DNA of 7,183 bases, from the NCBI GenBank assembly GCA_021545665.1, contig JAJRTX010000208.1:1-7183 (forward strand), in the 5' to 3' direction. This DNA comes from Zetaproteobacteria bacterium. GTDB taxonomy: Bacteria; Pseudomonadota; Zetaproteobacteria; Mariprofundales; Mariprofundaceae. Under the pieces are notes generated by a model. It saw only the letters and a list, made by a program, of their open reading frames with translations, was not told where the DNA came from and did not search any database. Positions 1 to 5,728 of the stretch are shown piece by piece; the stretch's first letter is position 1, and every line of letters starts with the position of its first letter. The position numbers were made by a program, and so were the translations under genes.

Positions 1-26
1 CCAATAAATCTAATCATTCTTTTCAT
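1..26 (-). CDS. 5' end of a leftward gene, product unknown (partial)
   Basis: Read leftward, an ATG at 26-24 opens a frame that runs out of the window after eight complete codons (MKRMIRFI, then part of a glycine codon). The start is preceded by AAGGAGGTGA (complement of 33-42), a full-length match to the 16S rRNA anti-SD, with a 6-nt spacer. The basic, then hydrophobic beginning would suit a signal peptide or membrane anchor, but eight residues cannot identify a family. It diverges from the phoH cluster and its upstream region is highly structured. The alternative is that no leftward gene exists: the + strand frame across 1-162 is also open. The SD quality is the main reason for the call. 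Confidence 0.5.
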
Positions 27-28
27 GG

Positions 29-134
29 TGACTCACCTCCTTGATTATGGCTCTGCCTTATCAGCAAAGTCCGGTAAGGATAATCCACGTACCTCAAGGG
101 TGGTGAGTCATCCCTTTCAAGAGGGAGCCATGAT
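29..134 (-). promoter_or_regulatory. Candidate structured RNA leader (riboswitch-like, four-way junction plus SD pseudoknot)
   Basis: Complementary pairs seen in the sequence are: closing helix 44-51 with 127-134 (extendable to 53/125); hairpin arms 56-60 with 75-79 (CCTTA/TAAGG); 85-88 with 100-103 (CCAC/GTGG); 111-115 with 122-126 (TCCCT/AGGGA), stacked directly on the closing helix. The strand 104-110, left unpaired between the last two hairpins, is complementary to 29-35 (nine bases as 102-110 with 29-37), next to and inside the leftward SD. This resembles translational riboswitches in which a junction strand masks the SD. Strand is uncertain: pair 46/132 is a G-U wobble in + RNA but a C-A mismatch in - RNA, whereas the SD and the -10 box favour the - strand. 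No known riboswitch consensus was recognised. Confidence 0.4.
33..42 (-). promoter_or_regulatory. Ideal Shine-Dalgarno of the leftward gene
   Basis: The complement reads AAGGAGGTGA, six bases from the ATG at 26-24. Its downstream part, with the following bases (29-37), is exactly complementary to 102-110, so this ribosome-binding site could be hidden by pairing within its own leader. Confidence 0.55.
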
Positions 135-162
135 GTCTAAAGGCATCATACCACAATCATGA
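133..162 (+). CDS. Possible short leader ORF coupled to the phoH-like gene
   Basis: ATG at 133 (or the adjacent ATG at 130) opens a frame of nine or ten codons (MSKGIIPQS) ending at TGA 160-162. It overlaps the phoH ATG (159-161) as ATGA, the same junction used by phoH/ybeY and ybeY/corC. An SD-like AGGGAG lies at 122-127, five bases before ATG 133, while phoH has no SD of its own. Coupled translation is therefore plausible. The same frame is open back to position 1 (53 codons in all), so this could instead be the end of an upstream gene or chance. The peptide was not recognised. Confidence 0.3.
   Translation: MSKGIIPQS
145..153 (-). promoter_or_regulatory. Candidate leftward extended -10 promoter
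   Basis: The complement reads TGGTATGAT, a TGn extended -10 with TATGAT (five of six against TATAAT). No convincing -35 lies at the right distance, which extended -10 promoters can tolerate. The expected start near 138 would begin the transcript about four bases before the closing helix of the structured leader, a fitting geometry. The box overlaps the region just before the phoH start. Confidence 0.35.
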
Positions 163-1148
163 CTGTATTATTGCGTCTTGAGGCACTTGAGCCACCTGCC
201 CTGCAAAACCTCTGCGGGGCGGAAAATCGCGTGCTACGCAGGATTGAGCAGTTTTTTGATGTGCGCTTGCTTGGACAGCCGGGAAACTGGCAGATTGAGG
301 GCGAACATGCACAAGTGGCAAGTCTGGCTTTGCAGCGTTTGTCGCAGCATCTGGTGCAAGGAACTGAAGTCACAGGGCACGGTAATACGGAGGTCAATTT
401 GACAGATATTGATATCGAAGGCGTATTGAAGGATGTAGGACTTGGCCGGATGAACAATAAAACCTCAGAGGTGTCTGATAGCGATGTGCTGATTTCGGGG
501 CGACGACACGTGAGTGGAAAAACGGCCAATCAGAGAACTTATCTGAAAGCCATCCAGAATAATACCCTGACGCTTGCCATTGGCCCTGCCGGTTCGGGAA
601 AAACTTATCTGGCCGTCGCAGCGGCTGTGGCGGCTATGAACAGCAATCGTGTTGAACGTATTATTTTGACCCGTCCGGCGGTCGAGGCAGGAGAAAGACT
701 GGGATTTCTGCCCGGTGACTTACAACAGAAAGTTGATCCGTATCTGCGTCCGCTGTTCGATGCATTATCCGACATGCTGGGTGTTGAGAAAATGAATGCC
801 ATGCTTGAGCAAAACCGAATTGAAATTGCTCCGCTGGCTTATATGCGGGGTCGCACGCTTAATGATGCTTTTATCATTCTTGATGAGGCACAGAACACCA
901 CGCGTGAGCAAATGAAAATGTTTCTTACCCGACTGGGCTTTGGTGCTAAAATGGTTGTCACCGGAGATGTGACACAAGTGGATTTACCCAGACACCAGCA
1001 AAGCGGCCTGTTGCATGCCCTACAGGTATTGGAACATGTGGCTGAAATCGGAGTTTGCCGGATGACTGGCAGTGATGTTGTTCGCCATCGCCTGGTGGAA
1101 AAAATTGTTAATGCTTATGAAGATCGTGAGAGTACAGAAAAACCATGA
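159..1148 (+). CDS. ybeZ: PhoH-like ATPase, YbeZ type
   Basis: The 329-residue product is a cytoplasmic PhoH-family P-loop NTPase related to the helicase superfamily 1 core; family members are linked to RNA metabolism and act near YbeY. Visible motifs are Walker A GPAGSGKT (142-149), Walker B FIILDEAQN (about 238-246), motif-III-like VTGD (267-270) and SDVVRHRLV near the C-terminus. The N-terminal 100 residues form the small domain typical of the YbeZ branch (…LQNLCGAENRVLRRIEQFF…). Length is normal. ATG 159 is the first possible start after an in-frame TAA at 138-140. It has no good SD and overlaps a short upstream frame by ATGA. The stop overlaps the ybeY start. Family assignment is secure; the exact substrate is not known. 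Confidence 0.95.
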   Translation: MTVLLRLEALEPPALQNLCGAENRVLRRIEQFFDVRLLGQPGNWQIEGEHAQVASLALQRLSQHLVQGTEVTGHGNTEVNLTDIDIEGVLKDVGLGRMNNKTSEVSDSDVLISGRRHVSGKTANQRTYLKAIQNNTLTLAIGPAGSGKTYLAVAAAVAAMNSNRVERIILTRPAVEAGERLGFLPGDLQQKVDPYLRPLFDALSDMLGVEKMNAMLEQNRIEIAPLAYMRGRTLNDAFIILDEAQNTTREQMKMFLTRLGFGAKMVVTGDVTQVDLPRHQQSGLLHALQVLEHVAEIGVCRMTGSDVVRHRLVEKIVNAYEDRESTEKP

Positions 1149-1624
1149 TTGATGTGGTGTTTGATGCTGATGTGAATCGGTCAGACTTTCCAGCAACAAC
1201 AGATATTGAACAGGCTGTGCGTGCAGTCTGTAATGAAGTTGGCTACAGCGACCAACCAGAATTATGCGTACGTTTTGCTGCTGATGAGGCGATTCAGATA
1301 CTGAACAAGCAGTGGCGTGACCTGGACAAAGTTACTGATGTCTTGTCTTTTCCCATGCAGGAAGGCCCGAACTATGATTTGAACATCCCTCTTGGTGATA
1401 TTGCGCTCGCGGCTCAATTTATTCGTCAGCAAGCCGATTCTCTGGATTTGCCCGTGCAGGCGCATATCCTGCATCTGATTGTTCATGCCATGCTGCATTT
1501 GCTTGGTTTTGATCACGTGATGAATGAGGATGCAAAAATTATGCAACAATTGGAACAGCATATTATGCAGCATCTGGGTCTGCATAACCCCTATCCGGTT
1601 CATTCAACGGCGGGGCAATCATGA
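1145..1624 (+). CDS. ybeY: Endoribonuclease/rRNA maturation factor YbeY
   Basis: The 159-residue product is a UPF0054 metalloprotein. The metal-binding signature H-x3-H-x5-H is intact as H114, H118 and H124 in HLIVHAMLHLLGFDH (110-124). The family hallmark TDVLSFP (64-70) follows NKQWRDLDKV, and the IPLGDIALA strand is at 81-89. In characterised bacteria YbeY is a zinc-dependent RNase needed for 16S rRNA 3'-end maturation and ribosome quality control, in the cytoplasm with the 30S subunit. ATG 1145 overlaps the phoH stop (ATGA) and the stop overlaps the next ATG at 1621, so translation is probably coupled. No strong SD precedes it. Length is typical. Confidence 0.96.
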   Translation: MIDVVFDADVNRSDFPATTDIEQAVRAVCNEVGYSDQPELCVRFAADEAIQILNKQWRDLDKVTDVLSFPMQEGPNYDLNIPLGDIALAAQFIRQQADSLDLPVQAHILHLIVHAMLHLLGFDHVMNEDAKIMQQLEQHIMQHLGLHNPYPVHSTAGQS

Positions 1625-2439
1625 ACTCTGTTTTCCATTGCTGGTTACGGTCATTACGAACACTGCTTATTGAACGCCTGCGTCCGGGCCGTGATGAAAA
1701 CGAATTGCTTGCTGTTATTGGGCGGGCAGAAGCAATTCAATCCGATGAACAGCGGAGCATGCTTGAACATCTGGTTGAATTTCAGGATAAACGTGTTCGT
1801 GAGATCATGGTGCCTCGTTCAGAAATTCATGCTGTAGCGGTGGATGCGCCCTTGTCCGAAATTGAAAGAATCATGATTGAATCAAGAGTCAGCCGCTTAC
1901 TGGTCACCAAAGGCGATGTTGATCATGTGCTTGGCGTCATTCATGCCAGAGATATTATTGAAGCAGGTAAACAGGATGAAACGCCGGCGATAACCGGCAT
2001 GTTGCGCCCGTGCCTGCGGGCTCTGGAGCTGGAACAGGTTTCCAGTCTGTTATCCGAGATGAGAGAACACAGTTGTCATATTGCCATTGCACTGGATGAA
2101 TATGGTGGCACAGCTGGTCTGGTTACACTCTCTGATCTGCTGCGCGAAATCGTCGGCGAGATTGGTGAGGACGGAGAAGAAGAGGAGAGTGAATGTCAAA
2201 TGCTGGCCAATGGCAGTTATCTGATTCAGGCACGCATGCATATTGAAGAGTTGGGTGAAGCATTAAATATGCAACTTCCGGAGGGAGATTACGACACGGT
2301 TGGCGGCTGGGTCACCACGCATCTTGGTCGCATTCCGCTAAGTGGTGAAACTGTTGAACTAGGCCGCTTTCACATTCAAATTCTGGAAGCAGATCCGCGC
2401 CGAATCAGCAAAATCTGCCTGAAAACAAGCACCTGTTAA
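1621..2439 (+). CDS. ybeX: CorC/HlyC-family CBS-domain protein (YbeX)
   Basis: The 272-residue soluble protein belongs to the CorC/YbeX group. After an N-terminal lead it has REIMVPRSEI (60-69), which opens the paired CBS domains (about 62-185). The second contains DEYGGTAGLVTLSDLL (159-174), followed by an acidic linker (182-191, GEDGEEEESE) and the C-terminal CorC_HlyC domain (about 194-265, with GDYDTVGGW). The DUF21 membrane domain of larger paralogues is absent, as expected for YbeX. Family members bind adenine nucleotides and have been linked to Mg/Co efflux and ribosome metabolism. ATG 1621 overlaps the ybeY stop, with GGCGGGG just upstream. The stop is seven bases before the lnt ATG. 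Confidence 0.93.
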   Translation: MNSVFHCWLRSLRTLLIERLRPGRDENELLAVIGRAEAIQSDEQRSMLEHLVEFQDKRVREIMVPRSEIHAVAVDAPLSEIERIMIESRVSRLLVTKGDVDHVLGVIHARDIIEAGKQDETPAITGMLRPCLRALELEQVSSLLSEMREHSCHIAIALDEYGGTAGLVTLSDLLREIVGEIGEDGEEEESECQMLANGSYLIQARMHIEELGEALNMQLPEGDYDTVGGWVTTHLGRIPLSGETVELGRFHIQILEADPRRISKICLKTSTC

Positions 2440-2446
2440 TCACTGC

Positions 2447-3949
2447 ATGGCACCTCACATATCTCATTCCATGCAGAAGGAAAAACCGATCAACACTACA
2501 AGAACTCATCTTTCCGCTGCTTTTGCCCTGCTGGCGGGGGGGCTTATGCCCTTTACATTTTCCCCCTATGATTATGCCTGGCTGAGTACTCCTACACTTG
2601 CCGGATGGCTATGGCTGATTCGTCAGGGCAGCCCATTCTACATGGGTTTTGCATTTGGTTTTGGCTGGTTTGGCTTTGGCGCATGGTGGCTGGCACCAAC
2701 CCTGCATACATTTGGCCATCTGCCATGGCTGGCAGCAGTATTCTGTGTTGTGCTGGTTGGCTGTATCATGGGCATGCTCCCAGCCATGTGGGCATGGCTA
2801 ACATGGCGAATTGCTGGAAACAGCGGCTGGGTCATTGTCGCTTTTCCTGCTTTGGCTGTAGCTGAGGAATGGTTGCGGGGTCATATTTTCACCGGCTTGC
2901 CATGGACAGCACTGGGCAATGTATTGCTCGATACGCCGGCAATAAGCTGGGGAGCATGGTTTGGAGTCTACGCACTGGCTCTATTACCGGCACTGGCAGC
3001 AGCAGCACTGCTGTTGTTGCTATCACAACAGAATCGCATTCTGGGCATGGGTGGCATTCTGCTGATCTGCTTGCTGGTATGGCAGGCCCCCGGCATTGAA
3101 GATACAAAGGGGAAAATGCAAACGGTTGCCCTGATTCAGGCCAATATCCCACAGGATGTAAAATGGGATGCCTCTTTTGTCGATGAAACCCTGAGCCGGT
3201 ATTCTCAGCTAACAACCCTGGCAGCCCCGGTAAGTGATCTCATTATCTGGCCGGAAGCAGCCGTTCCATTTTTCCTTTCCCGTGCACCCGACCGGGATGT
3301 CTGGTTAAGCAGTCAGATTCAAAACTGGAATACGCCGATATTGTTCGGTGGTCTCAAAGTGACGGGTGATGGTATAGCCCAGAACGGTCTTTATGCTCAA
3401 GATTCGGAAGCAGACAAACGCCAGTTCAGTGGCAAGCACCATCTGGTACCATTTGGTGAATATGTGCCAGCATGGCTGCCTTTTCTGCATACTATCGTAC
3501 CTGAAATTGCTGATTTCAAACCGGCAGATGATGACGGTGTTGTCTCTGTTCGGGGTGATACCTATGGCGCACTGATTTGCTACGAGTCCCTGTTTCCGGA
3601 ACAGGCCCGACACCGGGTAGCACATGGGGCACAGGTGCTGGTCAACATCACCAACGATGCATGGTATGGAACGACACCGGCAGCATGGCAGCATTTTCAG
3701 GCGGCCCGAATGCGTGCAGTTGAGACAGGCCGTTACGTATTACGCGCTGCCAATACCGGCATTTCCGCTGTGATAAATCCGCATGGGCAAGTGATCAGCA
3801 CAGCACCATGGTGGACGAAAACCATCGTGAAGGGTGCATACCGCCTGTCATCTGTAGAAACCCCCTATGTGCGCTGGGGCAACTGGCCTTTGCTTGCCTG
3901 CCTGTTCATACTGGCGCTACCATGCTTTAGCAGAAGGGAGCATTTATGA
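2447..3949 (+). CDS. lnt: Apolipoprotein N-acyltransferase
   Basis: The 500-residue inner-membrane enzyme transfers an acyl chain from phospholipid to the N-terminal cysteine of apolipoproteins, the last step of lipoprotein maturation. The N-terminal half is strongly hydrophobic, with segments at about 22-40, 63-85, 92-120, 127-140, 165-192 and 200-213. The nitrilase domain (about 224-460) carries the expected triad: E270 in IIWPEAAVP, K330 in GKHHLVPFGEYVP and C378 in ALICYESLFPE. NDAWYG (403-408) and the closing RMRAVETGRYVLRAANTG block are also present. A last hydrophobic helix lies near 480-493. Start 2447 or 2471 (residue 9) are both possible and neither has a clear SD. The stop TGA overlaps ATG 3946, which looks like the original gpsA start. 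Confidence 0.96.
   Translation: MAPHISHSMQKEKPINTTRTHLSAAFALLAGGLMPFTFSPYDYAWLSTPTLAGWLWLIRQGSPFYMGFAFGFGWFGFGAWWLAPTLHTFGHLPWLAAVFCVVLVGCIMGMLPAMWAWLTWRIAGNSGWVIVAFPALAVAEEWLRGHIFTGLPWTALGNVLLDTPAISWGAWFGVYALALLPALAAAALLLLLSQQNRILGMGGILLICLLVWQAPGIEDTKGKMQTVALIQANIPQDVKWDASFVDETLSRYSQLTTLAAPVSDLIIWPEAAVPFFLSRAPDRDVWLSSQIQNWNTPILFGGLKVTGDGIAQNGLYAQDSEADKRQFSGKHHLVPFGEYVPAWLPFLHTIVPEIADFKPADDDGVVSVRGDTYGALICYESLFPEQARHRVAHGAQVLVNITNDAWYGTTPAAWQHFQAARMRAVETGRYVLRAANTGISAVINPHGQVISTAPWWTKTIVKGAYRLSSVETPYVRWGNWPLLACLFILALPCFSRREHL
3934..3948 (+). promoter_or_regulatory. Strong SD and ATG at the lnt 3' end, probable ancestral gpsA start
   Basis: AAGGGAG (3934-3940) lies five bases before ATG 3946, which overlaps the lnt TGA as ATGA. 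This is a textbook coupled start, yet the frame from it runs into the inserted element and ends at 4200. Deleting the element joins this ATG in frame to gpsA, so the site is best read as the orphaned native gpsA initiation region. Confidence 0.6.
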
Positions 3950-4200
3950 CTAGTGTCCAGCCCCGTAAATTTACATGCCATCAACGAGTTCTGGTGGGAT
4001 GTTCGGCAAGGCGTGCGAGTGCAGGACTGGCTGTGGCCAATTCAAACGAGTGCAACGCAGTCGAAGGCCCACCAGGACTCGCCCGTAGGGAGCCGCCAAA
4101 AAAAAGAGCCAATGCGGTTTCCTCCCCTTGCCAAGGGCATGCCATTGCCTGCGGGACGCGTCTTGCCCTGGCTCTTTGGGTCGACTCTGATGGTGCGTAA
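3946..4200 (+). CDS. Displaced gpsA start reading through the inserted element (84 aa)
   Basis: The frame begins at the strong SD and ATG that overlap the lnt stop and continues through the repeat element to TAA 4198-4200, inside its right terminal repeat. The predicted peptide (MTSVQPRKFTCHQR…) is arginine- and cysteine-rich, low in recognisable structure, and looks like translated non-coding repeat. It is probably translated because its initiation signals are the best in this region, but it probably has no function of its own. Its stop lies 6 bases beyond the ATG at 4190-4192, so ribosomes ending here are well placed to restart on gpsA. Confidence 0.3.
   Translation: MTSVQPRKFTCHQRVLVGCSARRASAGLAVANSNECNAVEGPPGLARREPPKKRANAVSSPCQGHAIACGTRLALALWVDSDGA
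3950..3974 (+). repeat. Left terminal inverted repeat of the element
   Basis: Begins CTAGTGTCC and ends CCCCGTAAATTTAC. It pairs with 4197-4221. The same CTAGTGT…CCCGTAAA signature starts the second element at 5725. Confidence 0.8.
3985..4081 (+). repeat. Internal inverted repeat 1 of the element (hairpin domain)
   Basis: Arms CGAGTTCTGGTGGG (3985-3998) and CCCACCAGGACTCG (4068-4081) match at 13 of 14 positions. The enclosed 69 bases are themselves loosely palindromic and contain the 4036-4060 core shared, inverted, with the second element. Confidence 0.75.
4103..4177 (+). repeat. Internal inverted repeat 2 of the element (hairpin domain)
   Basis: Arms AAAGAGCCA (4103-4111) and TGGCTCTTT (4169-4177) are perfectly complementary. 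A run of eight or more A precedes the left arm. This domain has no counterpart in the second element. Confidence 0.65.
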
Positions 4201-5203
4201 ATTTACGGGACAGGGCACTGAACAGGCCGTATGTGTAATTGGTTCCGGATCATGGGGCACTGCGCTGTCTCTGGTTCTGGCGAGAAACGGAAGACAGGTC
4301 AGACTGGTTGCCAGTGATGAAAAGCAGGCTCAGGCCATTATTTCTGCCGGTGAAAACAAACATTATCTGCCCGGGATTCCACTACCTGAAAACTTGCATA
4401 TTTCTTCAGACCTGCATACTGCCATTCAGAACATCGATGCCTGCGTATATGCTTTACCCTGTATTGCGGCTGATGTTTTTCTGCCACCTCTTGCTGATGG
4501 CTCATATCCGGTCATTTCAGCCTGTAAAGGATTGCATCCGGAAACATTAATCCGCACCGATGAAATGCTATCCAAATATATTGCGCCTGAACGCATTGCC
4601 ATTCTTTCGGGGCCTTCTTTTGCGCTGGAGGTTGCCCATGGTCAACCCACGGCCATCACCATGGCTGCACAAACCATTAAACTGGCTGAAACTGCAGCCT
4701 CATTTTTTGATGATACCAACTTCCGCATATATGCAAGTGATGATGTGATAGGCGTGGCTCTGGGAGGAGCCCTGAAAAATGTTATTGCCATTGCCGCCGG
4801 CATGGCAGATGGATTGCAACTGGGACACAATTCTGTAGCCGCTGTCGTCACCCGTGGATTATCTGAAATGGGCCGCCTGACAGATGCCTGTGGTGGTCGC
4901 CACGAAACACTTATGGGGCTTTCCGGCCTGGGTGATCTTGTGCTGACCTGTACCGGTTCGCTGTCCCGTAACAGGCAATTCGGTATTGCCATTGCTCAGG
5001 GTTCAGACTGCAATGAGGCAAAGGAAAGAGTTGGTCAGGTAGTGGAAGGTATCCGCACTGCTGAGGCAGCAAACAGCATGGCTCTGAAGTTGAATATTGA
5101 GCTACCCCTGATGCAAAGTATTTATCACGTACTGGCAGGAGAGCTGGATATTCAAACTGCCATTACCCGGCTGATGACCAGACCTGAGCGAACGGAGATT
5201 TGA
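4190..5203 (+). CDS. gpsA: NAD(P)-dependent glycerol-3-phosphate dehydrogenase
   Basis: GpsA reduces dihydroxyacetone phosphate to sn-glycerol-3-phosphate for phospholipid synthesis, in the cytoplasm. From ATG 4190 the protein has 337 residues, close to family size. It carries the Rossmann motif GSGSWG (18-23), SACKG (110-114, conserved Lys), LSGPSFALEVAHGQPTA (139-155), LGGALKNVIAIAAG (191-204, with the conserved Lys196) and GLSGLGDLVLTCTG…SRNRQFG. The first 11 residues derive from the inserted element; the family core starts at about AVCVIG. The frame is open upstream to GTG 3953 (416 aa), but that extension is only translated repeat. ATG 4190 or GTG 4193 is the last possible start before the core. 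Its SD is poor, so coupling to the frame ending at 4200 may drive translation. The start is therefore uncertain; the identity is not. Confidence 0.95.
   Translation: MVRKFTGQGTEQAVCVIGSGSWGTALSLVLARNGRQVRLVASDEKQAQAIISAGENKHYLPGIPLPENLHISSDLHTAIQNIDACVYALPCIAADVFLPPLADGSYPVISACKGLHPETLIRTDEMLSKYIAPERIAILSGPSFALEVAHGQPTAITMAAQTIKLAETAASFFDDTNFRIYASDDVIGVALGGALKNVIAIAAGMADGLQLGHNSVAAVVTRGLSEMGRLTDACGGRHETLMGLSGLGDLVLTCTGSLSRNRQFGIAIAQGSDCNEAKERVGQVVEGIRTAEAANSMALKLNIELPLMQSIYHVLAGELDIQTAITRLMTRPERTEI
4197..4221 (+). repeat. Right terminal inverted repeat, also coding for the GpsA N-terminus
   Basis: GTAAATTTAC followed by GGGACAGGGCACTGA, complementary at 20 of 25 positions to the left repeat. 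In the gpsA frame it encodes residues 3 to 11 of the present protein (RKFTGQGTE), and in the displaced frame it contains the TAA stop at 4198-4200. Confidence 0.8.
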
Positions 5204-5728
5204 TTGGCAGATAAACAGCAGGATGACAAGCTGTTTGCTGAGGCCATGGGCAAAGTCAGACGCATATGCCCGGTAAATAAAGTTACCCCTGAGAGGGTAA
5301 AACCGAAGCCTTCATCTGCCATTTCTGCACAGCGGGCACAACCTTTGACACTGTCGAAAACCATTATGTCAGAACCCCGGCAGTCAGAAGAACCCTGGGT
5401 GCTTAGAGCTGACGGGATTTCCAGAGATCGCTTAAGGAACCTGGCATCCGGGCGTCCACCAGTCGAACAGACACGGGATCTGCATGGGACTACCCGCAAC
5501 CAGGCACTTGAATTGCTGGAAGAATGGTTTGGTCATGCCCTAGCCAGTCAGTTGCGGGTTCTTTGTATTATTCACGGACGCGGCCTGCATTCCGAGGGCA
5601 AGGCCGTACTCAAAGAGGCTGTTTATCAGTGGCTGCAAAGCGGCCCTTTTATGCACTCTGTATTGGCAGTGATTCCACAGCCAGGCAGTGGTGGTGGTGC
5701 CTGTCTTGTACTGCTACGACGAAACTAG
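5204..5728 (+). CDS. Smr/MutS2-type domain protein
   Basis: The 174-residue protein starts with TTG directly after the gpsA stop. GGAG at 5194-5197 with a 6-base spacer supports this unusual codon, and the beginning ADKQQDDKLFAEAMGKVRRI matches the usual acidic-helical lead of stand-alone Smr proteins. The first 85 residues are polar and probably flexible. The Smr domain (about 88-174) shows DLHG (92-95), HGRGLHS (124-130) and a glycine-rich GSGGGACLVLLRR end. Smr domains of this class act on branched DNA or RNA as endonucleases, and some rescue collided ribosomes (SmrB); which role applies is not visible. The stop codon TAG lies inside the CTAGTG that begins the following repeat element. Spacing implies co-transcription with gpsA. 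Confidence 0.88.
   Translation: MADKQQDDKLFAEAMGKVRRICPVNKVTPERVKPKPSSAISAQRAQPLTLSKTIMSEPRQSEEPWVLRADGISRDRLRNLASGRPPVEQTRDLHGTTRNQALELLEEWFGHALASQLRVLCIIHGRGLHSEGKAVLKEAVYQWLQSGPFMHSVLAVIPQPGSGGGACLVLLRRN

Larger units (their letters stand above)
3950..4221 (+). mobile_element. MITE-like non-autonomous element inserted at the gpsA start
   Basis: The 272-bp segment is bounded by imperfect terminal inverted repeats of 25 bp (3950-3974 and 4197-4221; 20 of 25 positions pair, with GTAAATTTAC perfect at the inner ends). Inside are two further inverted repeats, 3985-3998 with 4068-4081 (13 of 14) and 4103-4111 with 4169-4177 (9 of 9). No transposase domain is encoded. The bases ACT occur just before the left end (3949-3951) and at the right end (4217-4219), so the exact boundary and any target duplication are ambiguous by a few bases. 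Removing one unit restores a normal gpsA start in frame. A related copy lies after the Smr gene. The parent transposon family is not identified here. Confidence 0.75.

Noticed and set aside
20..48. Rightward promoter TTTTCA-17-GATTAT for the phoH cluster
   Set aside because: Only four of six matches in each box, and it overlaps the start of the leftward gene. The spacing is right but the support is too thin to call.
44..134. tRNA-like cloverleaf in the phoH leader
   Set aside because: The arm order and the T-arm-like hairpin stacked on the closing helix resemble a tRNA. However, the loop is six bases (TTCAAG), the D-loop and anticodon-loop signatures are missing, the linkers are too long and there is no CCA end, so it is not a tRNA gene.
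146..529. Leftward 127-residue frame opposite phoH
   Set aside because: It is an antisense shadow of a conserved coding region, with serine- and cysteine-rich low-complexity content and no recognisable domain.
3953..4189. N-terminal extension of GpsA from GTG 3953 (416 aa)
   Set aside because: The extra 79 residues are translation of inverted-repeat DNA and resemble nothing in GpsA. The protein already has family length from 4190.
3950..4221. Transposase or other protein encoded in the inserted element
   Set aside because: The element is too short, and its open frames follow palindromic repeat sequence without catalytic motifs.
4642..4992. Leftward 116-residue frame opposite gpsA
   Set aside because: It lies antisense to the conserved catalytic part of gpsA with no start signals; the opposite strand fully explains the openness.
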